Virus record (IMG/VR): IMGVR_UViG_3300042860_000909
Span: 1-59,361 of that record
Reading direction: 5' to 3' (one strand)
Source of the DNA: a virus
DNA length: 59,361 nucleotides
Shown: one piece after another, positions 35,649-42,807 of the stretch
Numbering within the stretch: the stretch's first letter is position 1
How the letters are laid out: each line of letters begins with the position of its first letter
Notes under the pieces: model-generated
The model's database searches: none
Seen by the model: only the letters and a program-made list of their open reading frames with translations
Told to the model about the DNA's origin: nothing
Program-made: the position numbers and the translations under genes

Positions 35649-35827
35649 TACAGGCTCGATTTGTAGGGAATGGTATTGGCGCCAGCACGACTCGGGAGCT
35701 TCTCGAAGTCGCTTGATCCAGGTCTGCGCGTAATGCGCTCGGCCGTGTAAGGCTTAAGCGGGAACAGCGGAGGGATCTCCGTGATCTTCGGTGGCTTGGG
35801 GATTACAGCCGGTTTTTTGATTGCCAT
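35648..35827 (-). CDS. Small Pro-rich basic protein, 59 aa
   Basis: ATG at 35827 with GGAGACGACC upstream. The protein is Pro/Lys-rich (KKPAVIPKPPKITEIPPLFP) and probably extended. It is the first gene after a good sigma70-like promoter at 35859-35888, so it heads a transcript that continues leftward. Function unknown. Confidence 0.75.
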   Translation of the reverse strand: MAIKKPAVIPKPPKITEIPPLFPLKPYTAERITRRPGSSDFEKLPSRAGANTIPYKSSL

Positions 35828-35858
35828 GGTCGTCTCCATGCGGGTTGATGATGCGCAT

Positions 35859-35888
35859 AGTATAACCTTTGTGATAGTCAGTCGCCAA
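35859..35888 (-). promoter_or_regulatory. Sigma70-like promoter with TATCACA in the spacer
   Basis: Minus strand -35 TTGGCG (35883-35888), 18-base spacer, -10 TATACT (35859-35864). The spacer holds TATCACAAAGG, so a protein bound at the motif would block or alter RNA polymerase. Confidence 0.65.
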
Positions 35889-36231
35889 GTACTTTGTCGA
35901 CGTAGCCGGCGAGCAGGCTTGCTGCTTGTTGCACCAGCGCGTCGTGATTGTCGGTGCGGTCCAGATGCTTGCGACGCCAGTGCTGGAACTGCCAAGCCAG
36001 CGCGACGTAGAGCTCCGGGTGCGTGCGGCTTAGCCACTCGAGCCCGTCGCGGCAGGCGCGCATCTCAGCGCTCGAGTACCCGGTCACGTCTTCAGCCTCG
36101 GCCAGGTCCGGCAGCAAGCGTTTGAACATCGGACTCACGCGTGGGTGCCCGAGCGTGTTGTCCAGGTCCGACCAGTCATCGGCTGCGCACATGCGCACCA
36201 GGTCAGCGATCCAGTTGGGCTCGATTTTCAC
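35878..36231 (-). CDS. Hypothetical protein, 117 aa
   Basis: GTG at 36231 is preferred: AAGGA sits 8 bases upstream, and this start is internal to a longer frame from 36279. Helical, with IADLVRMCAADDWSDLDNTLGHPRVSPMF and a C-terminal coil. It overlaps the upstream gene by 29 bases. No family recognised. Confidence 0.72.
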   Translation of the reverse strand: MKIEPNWIADLVRMCAADDWSDLDNTLGHPRVSPMFKRLLPDLAEAEDVTGYSSAEMRACRDGLEWLSRTHPELYVALAWQFQHWRRKHLDRTDNHDALVQQAASLLAGYVDKVLGD

Positions 36232-36385
36232 TTTGGCTTTCCTTCGCACGCTTGAGGATTTCGCGCGCAAAGCGCTCAAGGAACCCGATCGTGTTCGGCA
36301 TCGACCAGTGCTCGTAGCCGTTCATCACGATATCGAATGCGCCGGCATCACGCGCGGCCTGCTTGACTTGGTCAACGTTGATCAC
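36203..36385 (-). CDS. Small hypothetical protein, 60 aa
   Basis: GTG start at 36385 after GAGGGGGG. Sequence VINVDQVKQAARDAGAFDIVMNGYEHWSMPNTIGFLERFAREILK resembles the small phage protein type that also includes the plus-strand genes around 44022 (MDRDDIIKMARKAG). Charged C-terminus. Function unknown. Confidence 0.75.
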   Translation of the reverse strand: MINVDQVKQAARDAGAFDIVMNGYEHWSMPNTIGFLERFAREILKRAKESQSENRAQLDR

Positions 36386-36551
36386 GCTTAGCCCCCCTCT
36401 GTTGTTCGATCTCGGCTGCGGTCGGTAGCGCCCACCGGCCGCACTTGCGGCACTGCCAGTTGAAGGAACCAGACTCATCGCGTTTGATTGATCCGCCGCC
36501 GTGCGTCCAGTCGCACCATAAACCGACCAATTGCTCGAGCAGCCACCTCAT
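36372..36551 (-). CDS. Small zinc-finger-like protein, 59 aa
   Basis: Contains HGGGSIKRDESG and NWQCRKCGRWA, a CxxC knuckle, with a basic tail. It is clearly paralogous to the plus-strand 59-residue gene at 44463-44642 (shared IKRDE, NWQC..CGRWA). Stop and start overlap neighbours by a few bases, as throughout this small-gene run. Function unknown. Confidence 0.8.
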   Translation of the reverse strand: MRWLLEQLVGLWCDWTHGGGSIKRDESGSFNWQCRKCGRWALPTAAEIEQQRGAKRDQR

Positions 36552-36799
36552 GCCATGTCTCCCGAGGTGAGCTTCCAGGCATCGATCGGCGGCAGCTCCG
36601 CGGCCGGTCGCTTGGGCAGCAGCAGCTCCTTGATGTGCGCCGGAACCTTGGGCAATGGCGCCCAGGCCACGGCCCAGTCTCCCCACGTTCCGATGACGCA
36701 TACGCCACCGCCATTGAGCAGCAGCATCTTGACGCCCAAGGGTGGCGTGTCTTCGTGTGGCGTGCGCCACTGCGTTTGTCCTGCCAGATAGTCCTTCAT
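36548..36799 (-). CDS. Hypothetical protein, DUF551-like appearance, 83 aa
   Basis: ATG at 36799 preceded by AAAGGAGAG at ideal spacing. Motif QTQWRTPHEDTPPLGVKMLLLNGGGVCVIGTWGDW resembles small phage proteins that begin with a W(R/I)x(P/T)xxxPP segment. Beta-rich. Function unknown. Confidence 0.75.
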   Translation of the reverse strand: MKDYLAGQTQWRTPHEDTPPLGVKMLLLNGGGVCVIGTWGDWAVAWAPLPKVPAHIKELLLPKRPAAELPPIDAWKLTSGDMA

Positions 36800-37116
36800 G
36801 CTCTCTCCTTTGCTTGGTAGTACCAGGCCCACGCGCCTCGCTTGCCGTTTGCCCACTTGAAGCGCAACTCCCTAGTGATCAGCCCGTGCGCGTCGAGGGC
36901 TTTCAGGTGCTTTCGTGCGCCCTCTGTCGTGCAGCCGAAGTGCGCAGACAGATCGCGCAGCGAGCGGGGCTCGGTTAGGTGCTCGAGGTAGACGCGCTCG
37001 GTCGGTGTCAGTGGCTTCGTCTTGCGGCGCACCTGCCTTACGATCGCCTCGATTTGGTCTAGGTGACGACCGAGGCCGACGTTGTTGGCCAGGCGCAGTA
37101 TCTCGGTGCGAGTCAT
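36796..37116 (-). CDS. Winged-helix DNA-binding protein, 106 aa
   Basis: ATG at 37116 overlaps the upstream stop. Residues about 37-85 form a winged helix: LTPTERVYLEHLTEPRSLRDLSAHFGCTTEGARKHLKALDAHGLITRE, with a Trp/Tyr C-terminal wing. Possible transcriptional regulator. Confidence 0.82.
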   Translation of the reverse strand: MTRTEILRLANNVGLGRHLDQIEAIVRQVRRKTKPLTPTERVYLEHLTEPRSLRDLSAHFGCTTEGARKHLKALDAHGLITRELRFKWANGKRGAWAWYYQAKERA

Positions 37117-37430
37117 TGCTCTGCCCCCTGCTTTACCAGGTGACGCAACTCGACGGTCCTCGCGCACGAGCGCAACGTTGATACGGTCGATCGCTTCATG
37201 AGCTCAATCGAGATCGCCACGAAGGTCTCGATCTCGGCGCGCTCTTCATCGCCCCAGCCGATCAGGTCGGCCACGCACGCCTTGAGACGTGGATCCTTGA
37301 GTTTGGCCACCGCATCGGCAACGTACTCAAGGTCCTCACGCGACAGCGCTGAACGCTGACGCAGCAGCTCGTACATCCGGCTGGCCTGGGCAGCGACAAA
37401 GTCGGCGTCAGGCTTTGCTCTGCTGGTCAT
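37113..37430 (-). CDS. Hypothetical helical protein, 105 aa
   Basis: GGAGG lies 5 bases before the ATG; the start and stop both overlap neighbours by 4 bases. Alpha-helical, charged. Segment ERAEIETFVAISIELM at about 65-80. No recognised family. Confidence 0.75.
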   Translation of the reverse strand: MTSRAKPDADFVAAQASRMYELLRQRSALSREDLEYVADAVAKLKDPRLKACVADLIGWGDEERAEIETFVAISIELMKRSTVSTLRSCARTVELRHLVKQGAEQ

Positions 37431-37585
37431 TCTGCCTCCATGTACGCTTGAACTTCCTTCAGCGTGTCGATCATTGCTCTTAGGTCATCCAGCAGCACTT
37501 TGATCTCTCGACCATGCACGATCACATAATCGTTCTGCTCACTAAGCTTTTGCAGCAGTCGATAGGTTTTCTCTTTCTCATTCAT
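37427..37585 (-). CDS. Small helical protein, 52 aa
   Basis: Starts MNEKEKTYRLLQKLSEQND. A Lys/Glu-rich amphipathic helix, then HGREIKVLLDDLRAMIDTLKE. ATGA overlaps join it to both neighbours, supporting translation. Function unknown. Confidence 0.7.
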   Translation of the reverse strand: MNEKEKTYRLLQKLSEQNDYVIVHGREIKVLLDDLRAMIDTLKEVQAYMEAE

Positions 37586-37779
37586 GCTCTCTTGTCCTTG
37601 TCCAATCCAATTTCCCTTGCCAAATCTTCCGCGCGTTCGCGCAGCTTTGCTGTCATCTCCACAAGTTCAACCGCATGCTCGTGCAATACCTCGAGCTGCA
37701 CCTTGATGCGTTCATGCGGTGGAGTTCTTTCCACCATGTCATTGACCAGCACTCGCCTGGCCATTTCAAAAAAGTTCAT
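37582..37779 (-). CDS. Small helical protein, 65 aa
   Basis: MNFFEMARRVLVNDMVERTPPHERIKVQLEVLHEHAVELVEMTAKLRERAEDLA: amphipathic helices, possibly coiled coil. Weak RBS GAGGTG. The start overlaps the RusA stop by 4 bases. Function unknown. Confidence 0.72.
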   Translation of the reverse strand: MNFFEMARRVLVNDMVERTPPHERIKVQLEVLHEHAVELVEMTAKLRERAEDLAREIGLDKDKRA

Positions 37780-38180
37780 TGCATCACCTCTACCGTCAAA
37801 TGCACCCGACCGCCAGGCGTCGGGTCAGTCCACTCAAATCGCTCGCGCCGAATGACCTTGCACGAGTCGTCCAGCCAGAAGCCTGCCAGCGTTAACGCGT
37901 CGGCCAGCTCCTTGCGCACGTTGTCGACGTCCCTCGCCCTCCGGTCCGGCGGAGACAGCAGCCAGGAAGCCTCCAGAGGCCCCAGGAGCGGCAAACAGGT
38001 CAGCCCGAGTAGGTAGACAGCATTGCGCACCTGCGAGCGGTACAGCGCCGCTTCTCGCGTCTTGTAGTGCACCCCAGACCGCGTGTGCTTAGTCGCGTGA
38101 TTTCCAGTCGGCGGCCAAGGCAGCTCTAAACCGGTTACTGATATTGATAATGCATTCTCATTAAGCTCATCCCTTTTCAT
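37776..38180 (-). CDS. rusA: RusA-like Holliday junction resolvase, 134 aa
   Basis: Segment LELPWPPTGNHATKHTRSG at residues about 14-32 and SPPDRRARDVDNVRKELADALTLAGFWLDDSCK near 80-112 match the RusA fold and its Asp cluster (DRRARDVDN, DD). ATG at 38180 has GGAAGGA 10 bases upstream; an alternative ATG at 38222 is weaker. RusA resolves recombination junctions, useful for resolving concatemers before packaging. It lies next to the origin-like region. Confidence 0.85.
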   Translation of the reverse strand: MKRDELNENALSISVTGLELPWPPTGNHATKHTRSGVHYKTREAALYRSQVRNAVYLLGLTCLPLLGPLEASWLLSPPDRRARDVDNVRKELADALTLAGFWLDDSCKVIRRERFEWTDPTPGGRVHLTVEVMQ

Positions 38181-38249
38181 CGCACTCAAATCCTTCCGCG
38201 GGCCCCCAGCCCGCTCAGTCATGTTTAAACCCCACACACCAAACTTAAC

Positions 38250-38259
38250 GCTTGTGATA
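38250..38259 (-). promoter_or_regulatory. TATCACAAGC motif upstream of rusA
   Basis: Minus strand TATCACAAGCGTTAAGTT, close to the promoter consensus TATCACAAGCGTTATACT seen elsewhere but with a weak -10. Probably an operator for the leftward small-gene operon. Confidence 0.5.
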
Positions 38260-38279
38260 CTCGAAATCTGGAAAAAAAC

Positions 38280-38504
38280 TTGTCGGCAAGCCCAAGAGTT
38301 CGTTGTCGGAAGCACTCTAAAGGTGCTTCCGACACTTCCGACACCTCCGGAATTTTGTCGGAAGCCATGTCGGAAGCAAGCAAACCCCTTGTAAGTGCTT
38401 GATTGCACTGCATATTTTGCAGTTATCCACATGTGTCGGCAAGTTGTCGGAAGCCATGTCGGCAAGTGCCAAAAATCCTTGTCGGAAGCACCTATTTGCC
38501 GACA
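38280..38504. other. Origin-like region: iteron array plus DnaA box
   Basis: At least 11 copies of TGTCGG(A/C)AG or its complement occur in 225 bases: 38280, 38303, 38325 (reverse), 38334 (reverse), 38355, 38368, 38434, 38444, 38457, 38479 and 38496 (reverse). A perfect DnaA box TTATCCACA is at 38423-38431 beside an AT-rich stretch. The array lies between the RepA-like helicase and rusA and is non-coding by composition. It matches the plan of an iteron-controlled replication origin. Confidence 0.85.
38423..38431 (+). other. DnaA box
   Basis: Exact TTATCCACA, the consensus host DnaA box, inside the iteron array. It implies use of the host initiator together with the phage RepA-like protein. 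Confidence 0.7.
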
Positions 38505-38560
38505 GGACCTATAACGATCTGACCCCCCAAACCGACCAGACAACGACCCCAAATCTTCAC

Positions 38561-38570
38561 CATTGTGATA
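38561..38570 (-). promoter_or_regulatory. TATCACAATG motif after RepA
   Basis: Perfect decamer on the minus strand between the RepA stop (38596) and the iteron array. No good -10 follows. Confidence 0.45.
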
Positions 38571-38595
38571 TTCGGCTAGGGCTCTTGAGACCATC

Positions 38596-40641
38596 TCAGG
38601 CACCCCCTTTGCGTTCGTCGTTCTGCATCAAGAGCTCGTTTCCGGTGAGACTAAAGTATGATAGAGCCTTGTCCGTGAGCTCCCAGCCGGCTGAGCGCTT
38701 ATTGCCCGAACGGGTTGCCAGGCCAGCGTCAGCGAGCTGCTTCATGATGCTTCCGACCGTGCGCTCAGACACGCCAAGATCAAGCGATAGGGCCTGTGCG
38801 CCTGGCCACTCCTTGATCATCAGCCTAGCCACGTCGATTGCTTTGACGACCACTTTGCCGTTCTTCGCGACCTCAAAATCGAGCGGATCGCCGTCGACTT
38901 CGATATAGGCGCCTGTGATTTCGACGTCCGCCTCGTCACGCACACCAAGCCCAACTTGCTTGATCTTGAACCGCTTTGCAGCCGGCATTTCAGCGTCTTT
39001 CATCTTGGTAACCTGCATTTCAATCATGCCGTGCTGACCCTTGATCCAAAACTCCTGATCCATCGCAGCCTTGAATACAGAACTACCTCGCGCTCTATCC
39101 ATCTCATGACCACTATGATGCACAATCATTGCATTGCATCCATGCGGTCGACGTATGTAAGTGTCCAAGTGCTCAATGAACTTATTCGCATCGGCTTGCT
39201 TGTTCTCATCGCCTTGACCAAAGTTTCTAGCCAACGTGTCGATGATGACTAGCACCGGGATCACGCCAGTTTCATTGATCATGCGCTCGATCTCCTCCCG
39301 CACCGCGTCGGCTGCGTAAGGATCCAGTAAGCTAATCGCCCGATCGGACTTGTAGAGCGGCGCTCCCTCGAGGCTGATGCCGGTCTTCTTCTCCCAGGCT
39401 GCAAATCGCCTGGCCAATCCGTTGTGACCTTCGCCCGCGATGTAGAACACGGCACCTTGCTTGACCTGCAGCCCGTTCCAGCCAGTGCCTGTGGCCACCG
39501 CGCAAGCGATGTCGACCACCACGAACGACTTACCCGATCCGCTGGGCCCGTAGACCATGCTGAGTGCGTCCATCTCGAGGTAATTGCGCACGAGCCAGTT
39601 GACTGACTTGAGCTCTTTCAGAAGCTTTCCCACCGGAGTAAAAAGTCGCTTCTTCTCGGGCTGGATAAGCTCGCCAGTCTCGGGGTCGATCGCCGGGATC
39701 ATCGGCGGCTCAAGCCTGAACTTCTCCTGTGCCGTTGACACGCTGCGCGGGATGTCGTCATACCTCGACTTCCAGCGATCATCGCGAGGCGCCTGCGAGG
39801 CGGTCATGAGAGCACGCAGGATGTTGACCACCGCACCGCCCTTGGTGCCCGAGGCCACAAGGCTCGCTGCCATGATGTTGAGGCTATCGTGCAGGTTCTC
39901 GCCTCTCAAAATGTTTGCGGTCAGTACCTGCAGCCGCTCGTCTTGTTCGCCCTGATGCAGGGTAACGCGCTCGTTGACCGTGAGCTTCTGGTTTCGGATC
40001 TCATCGAGGTTGATGCCAAAGGCTGCTGCAGCGTCCTCAAGCGTGTACCGGATGGTTGGGTTCCAGTACTCGACGACATGCGCAAATGGTCCTGAATCCC
40101 GCGGCTTTTGGTTCTGACCGACCGGTAGCCGGACATAACGCACCGCGTTATTACCGGACAGATCCGCCTTGATATGGCCCTTCTCAGCCATGACGGTGAC
40201 CAGGCGCGAGACGAGCTCAAGGTTTGCGCAATCAATGTCTTGTTCATTCAGCAGAATGCCGATCTGACGCTTGCCAGGGCTGGTCTGAATCCCCCAGGTG
40301 GGTGTCGCCAGCAAATCGTCTGGGTCGACGTCGTCAGCCACAAGCGCCAGCAAGCGCGAGAAGTGCGACTTGCGACGGTGCAGGCTGCCGTCCTTAGCGT
40401 AGCCGACAGCACCGACTGAGAAGTAAGTGTTCTGCCTCGCCCATCCATCGACCTCTGCAGCCATCATCGCTGCGTTGTAGGCCTTACCACCCCAGGAGGC
40501 TTCCGCTCCGTTGGGGTTGCCGATGAATGCGTTGACCCAGACAGAAGACCCCTTCGGGGCTGCGGCTAATAGGTGGTGCAGGAACTCGCTGTTGCTAACA
40601 ACTACACCATTGTGATTTTCAGAACTGTTTGTCGCCATCAT
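38596..40641 (-). CDS. RepA-like replicative helicase/primase, 681 aa
   Basis: Residues 1-300 resemble the N-terminal primase-like domain of phage Rep proteins, with an acidic VADDVDPDD at about 101-109. The RecA-like ATPase has Walker A GPSGSGKS (365-372), Walker B VLVIIDT with D468, and VHHSGH (507-512), typical of RepA-type hexameric helicases. The C-terminal winged helix (about 615-665, LSLDLGVSERTVGSIMKQL) may bind the origin. It is next to the iteron array. A coupled leader precedes the ATG. Confidence 0.9.
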   Translation of the reverse strand: MMATNSSENHNGVVVSNSEFLHHLLAAAPKGSSVWVNAFIGNPNGAEASWGGKAYNAAMMAAEVDGWARQNTYFSVGAVGYAKDGSLHRRKSHFSRLLALVADDVDPDDLLATPTWGIQTSPGKRQIGILLNEQDIDCANLELVSRLVTVMAEKGHIKADLSGNNAVRYVRLPVGQNQKPRDSGPFAHVVEYWNPTIRYTLEDAAAAFGINLDEIRNQKLTVNERVTLHQGEQDERLQVLTANILRGENLHDSLNIMAASLVASGTKGGAVVNILRALMTASQAPRDDRWKSRYDDIPRSVSTAQEKFRLEPPMIPAIDPETGELIQPEKKRLFTPVGKLLKELKSVNWLVRNYLEMDALSMVYGPSGSGKSFVVVDIACAVATGTGWNGLQVKQGAVFYIAGEGHNGLARRFAAWEKKTGISLEGAPLYKSDRAISLLDPYAADAVREEIERMINETGVIPVLVIIDTLARNFGQGDENKQADANKFIEHLDTYIRRPHGCNAMIVHHSGHEMDRARGSSVFKAAMDQEFWIKGQHGMIEMQVTKMKDAEMPAAKRFKIKQVGLGVRDEADVEITGAYIEVDGDPLDFEVAKNGKVVVKAIDVARLMIKEWPGAQALSLDLGVSERTVGSIMKQLADAGLATRSGNKRSAGWELTDKALSYFSLTGNELLMQNDERKGGA

Positions 40642-40715
40642 TCACGGCCGCCCTTCCCCATTTGAACCCATGGAGGGGCGGTTGCGGATGACTCGTCGTG
40701 ATCGGTCTTTTCCAT
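40638..40715 (-). CDS. 25-codon leader peptide upstream of RepA
   Basis: MEKTDHDESSATAPPWVQMGKGGRE with GAAGG before the ATG. Its stop overlaps the RepA start (TGATG), so RepA translation is probably coupled to it. An overlapping open frame with an ATG upstream is less convincing. Could be a control leader or a small protein. Confidence 0.5.
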   Translation of the reverse strand: MEKTDHDESSATAPPWVQMGKGGRE

Positions 40716-40824
40716 TGCGAACCTTCAATGAGAACCATGTTCAAAGGACCAGGGGCAGGCAGTGGTTCGGCTGCTCTTCGGCCCGTCGGCCTATCCCCGT
40801 CCCGTCCATCATCGTTTCTTGATC

Positions 40825-40853
40825 GTTATAACGCTTGTGATACTTAATGTAAC
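40825..40853 (-). promoter_or_regulatory. Promoter for RepA with TATCACAA in the spacer
   Basis: Minus strand -35 GTTACA (40848-40853), 17-base spacer, -10 TATAAC (40825-40830). TATCACAAGCG fills the spacer; a bound regulator would repress replication genes. Confidence 0.65.
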
Positions 40854-40890
40854 GTGCAGATAATTAGAGCGAAAGTGCTTGCCCCGGACT

Positions 40891-41091
40891 TCACAGACGT
40901 GATACCTTCCTGGGCAGTATCCCAGGGCAAGCCTTAAGTTTGCCTCGGGTAAGGTGCTCGATACGAAGCTGCTGAAGCTGCGGGATGCGACCGCGCTTCT
41001 TCCAGTTGCTGAGCGTTGGTTGCGTGACTTCGAGTGCTTCAGCGGCGGCTACCTGGGAGCCAAAATGTTCAATCACTTGTTCGTAGTTCAT
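40891..41091 (-). CDS. Cro/YdaS-like repressor, 66 aa
   Basis: MNYEQVIEHFGSQVAAAEALEVTQPTLSNWKKRGRIPQLQQLRIEHLTRGKL is a classical lambda-Cro/YdaS helix-turn-helix (recognition helix TQPTLSNWKKR). ATG at 41091; a longer frame has no better start. It is transcribed leftward from the divergent control region. It is the prime candidate for binding the TATCACA operators, which would make it autoregulatory. Confidence 0.88.
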   Translation of the reverse strand: MNYEQVIEHFGSQVAAAEALEVTQPTLSNWKKRGRIPQLQQLRIEHLTRGKLKACPGILPRKVSRL

Positions 41092-41119
41092 AGGTTTTTC
41101 ATAGTGTGAATTTCGTCGC

Positions 41120-41149
41120 AGTATAACCGATGTGAAATCGGAACAACAA
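41120..41149 (-). promoter_or_regulatory. Promoter for the Cro-like gene
   Basis: Minus strand -35 TTGTTG (41144-41149), N18, -10 TATACT (41120-41125). The spacer holds TTTCACATCGG, a diverged operator, inside the inverted repeat CCGAT-N5-ATCGG. Confidence 0.55.
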
Positions 41150-41289
41150 CAACGGGAGTCAGCCCGATCGTGGCGACTTTGTGACCTTTGATCGCTTGTC
41201 CATGACAAACCCTTTCGAGAAACTGACGATCGGGGATAGGATTCGATACCTTTTAGAGGTTCGAGAGCGCTACTGTTGCGCTACTGTTG

Positions 41290-41305
41290 CGCTACACCTG
41301 TAGCG
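41290..41305. repeat. 16-base palindrome in control region
   Basis: CGCTACA-CC-TGTAGCG, with two GCGCTACTGTT direct repeats just upstream. Looks like a binding site for a second regulator. Confidence 0.55.
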
Positions 41306-41315
41306 GATACCCCAT

Positions 41316-41344
41316 TTGCATGACTATCACAGTTGTGATACTAT
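41316..41344 (+). promoter_or_regulatory. Rightward promoter with perfect operator palindrome
   Basis: -35 TTGCAT (41316-41321), N17, -10 TACTAT (41339-41344). The spacer and -10 hold TATCACAGTTGTGATA (41325-41340), a perfect palindrome of the recurrent motif. It drives the first rightward operon. Confidence 0.7.
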
Positions 41345-41404
41345 TCGTCTGTGGTCGCTTTTGACCCGACGGCCTGGCGAACCAGGACACGACAGGAGTT
41401 CGAT

Positions 41405-41749
41405 ATGAAAGCTTCAAACAGATTTGCAAAAGGCACTGGCGCTTACAAGTGCCGCTCGTGCAATCGCATGACCCGCTCCACCGGCCGCGGCGACAACGAG
41501 AACGTCGGCATGTGCGCAGCGTGCTACGACTTGGCAGGCGAAGAGAACAGCCTCCTCGATACCGGCAGCTTCTACAGCAGCCCCGAGTCAATCCTCGACA
41601 TGATCGACTTCATCGCCAGCAAGGGCGGCGACGCATCGGCCTGGGACGATCTCAAGAGCAAAGCGCTTGAAGCCATGCCAAAGCCCGCGGACAAGAAGCC
41701 CGAGCTCATCGAGCAGTACGACCCCGTCTTCAAAATGCTCGGCCTTTGA
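41405..41749 (+). CDS. Zinc-finger-containing early protein, 114 aa
   Basis: ATG at 41405 with AGGAG upstream. Cys pairs CRSC (about 16-19) and CAAC (about 37-40) frame a treble-clef-like finger. The C-terminal half is acidic/helical. Similar small zinc proteins are common first genes of early phage operons. Likely nucleic acid binding or host-interaction protein. Confidence 0.82.
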   Translation: MKASNRFAKGTGAYKCRSCNRMTRSTGRGDNENVGMCAACYDLAGEENSLLDTGSFYSSPESILDMIDFIASKGGDASAWDDLKSKALEAMPKPADKKPELIEQYDPVFKMLGL

Positions 41750-41761
41750 TCGGAGCGCGAC

Positions 41762-42124
41762 ATGGAAGCTTCAAACAAAGTGATTCAACTGATTGCCATC
41801 AAAGGCACCCTGTACTTCCCCTACGGCGGAGACAAGCTTTTCGGCGACAGCCCCAAGTGGGATTGTCCCGACGTGCCCAGCATGCTCATCAAGGTCTACG
41901 CCGCGGGAGACTGCGACACCATCCCCTGGCCCCTGGTACCTGGCCCCTACTCCAGCACCACTGTCGAAGGCCTTGAGCAGCGCCTTGCCTGCGCTCTTTA
42001 CGACGAGCGCGAGACGAATGCCTTCTTCCCCGACGACGCCAAGATCGCCCTGCCCGACGGCACCGTCTTTGACTTTGAAGCCGTCATAGCAAACGCATCA
42101 GCCTCGCAAGGAGCTCAGGCATGA
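41762..42124 (+). CDS. Hypothetical early protein, 120 aa
   Basis: RBS CGGAG. Beta-rich N-terminus (VIQLIAIKGTLYFPYGGDKLFGDSP) and several Cys, without a clear zinc pattern. Overlaps the next gene by 4 bases. No family recognised. Confidence 0.75.
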   Translation: MEASNKVIQLIAIKGTLYFPYGGDKLFGDSPKWDCPDVPSMLIKVYAAGDCDTIPWPLVPGPYSSTTVEGLEQRLACALYDERETNAFFPDDAKIALPDGTVFDFEAVIANASASQGAQA

Positions 42125-42375
42125 AGAAACAATTCCGCCTGGCGTACAACGCTTTAAAGAAGATCGGCGTCCCTGTTTACCAGCGCGACGACATGAATGG
42201 CCGCTTCCAGATCAGCGCCGAGGACCCCGAGTCGTACAAGTGGTGCGACTACTACGCCTACACCAGGGCTTCCTGGAACTTCGGCGTCAACCCAAAGGTT
42301 GACGAGCTGCTCAAAAAGTACGGCTTGTACAGCGAGTGGATCAACCCCGGCGAGCTGGGCGTGTACCAACTTTAA
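42121..42375 (+). CDS. Hypothetical early protein, 84 aa
   Basis: Overlaps the previous gene (ATGA). Tyr/Trp/Asp-rich alpha-beta protein (LAYNALKKIGVPVYQRDDMNGRFQISAEDPESYKWCDYY). No family recognised; probably part of a host-takeover gene set. Confidence 0.75.
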   Translation: MKKQFRLAYNALKKIGVPVYQRDDMNGRFQISAEDPESYKWCDYYAYTRASWNFGVNPKVDELLKKYGLYSEWINPGELGVYQL

Positions 42376-42387
42376 TTGGAGACTGAC

Positions 42388-42573
42388 ATGAAAAAGCAAC
42401 GCCTCACCAAAGAACAACGCGCTGCGGTCGATCGCTATGAGTTTTGCCTGCGCCAGGAAGACCGCTACCTTGGCAGCGTGTTCGCCAACGCGCACGGTCA
42501 GCGACTGGTCGAAGCCAAGACTCGCGAAGCTTACGAGGCAGCCAAGCGCCTCGGCGTCAACCACCTTTGCTAG
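42388..42573 (+). CDS. Small helical protein, 61 aa
   Basis: ATG at 42388 with TTGGAG upstream. Helical, charged: KKQRLTKEQRAAVDRYEFCLRQEDRYLGSVF. Function unknown. Confidence 0.75.
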   Translation: MKKQRLTKEQRAAVDRYEFCLRQEDRYLGSVFANAHGQRLVEAKTREAYEAAKRLGVNHLC

Positions 42574-42584
42574 GAAATATAACA

Positions 42585-42794
42585 ATGCTTACGCGAGTTT
42601 TTTACGCCTTGCTGCCACTCGACTACAAACGCCCTGGCGGCGTTTGGTGGTACCGCGACCTGACTTTCCGCGAGTCGCGTGAATTCATCGACGCAATCCA
42701 AAACGTCGCCACGGCCATTCGAGTGACGCACCGATTCATCCCTCAGGACCCCGACAACATCAACCCCCCGGCGGACGCCGCCATCATCAAGTAA
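42585..42794 (+). CDS. Small hypothetical protein, 69 aa
   Basis: Start preceded by TAGGAAATATAACAATGCTTAC, almost the same ribosome-site/start sequence as TAGGAGTATCACAATGCTTAC before the gene at 47172. Beta-alpha small protein, Arg/Trp-rich. Function unknown. Confidence 0.72.
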   Translation: MLTRVFYALLPLDYKRPGGVWWYRDLTFRESREFIDAIQNVATAIRVTHRFIPQDPDNINPPADAAIIK

Positions 42795-42807
42795 ATAGGA
42801 GAACGAT

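Larger units (their letters stand above)
41092..41404. promoter_or_regulatory. Divergent control region
   Basis: 313 bases between the Cro-like gene and the first rightward gene. Holds the two promoters, a 16-base palindrome CGCTACACCTGTAGCG (41290-41305), tandem copies of GCGCTACTGTT just before it, the operator palindrome TATCACAGTTGTGATA (41325-41340), and a CCTGG-CGAA-CCAGG hairpin in the leader. Confidence 0.7.

Noticed and set aside
38181-38603. N-terminal extension of the rusA frame over the repeat array
   Set aside because: The extra residues are low-quality (SCRQIG, TCRHM) and encode the iterons; a good RBS supports the start at 38180.
40608-40617. Operator copy inside the repA coding start (AATCACAATG)
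   Set aside because: It encodes ENHNG in frame and differs from the consensus; could be chance, so not listed as a site.
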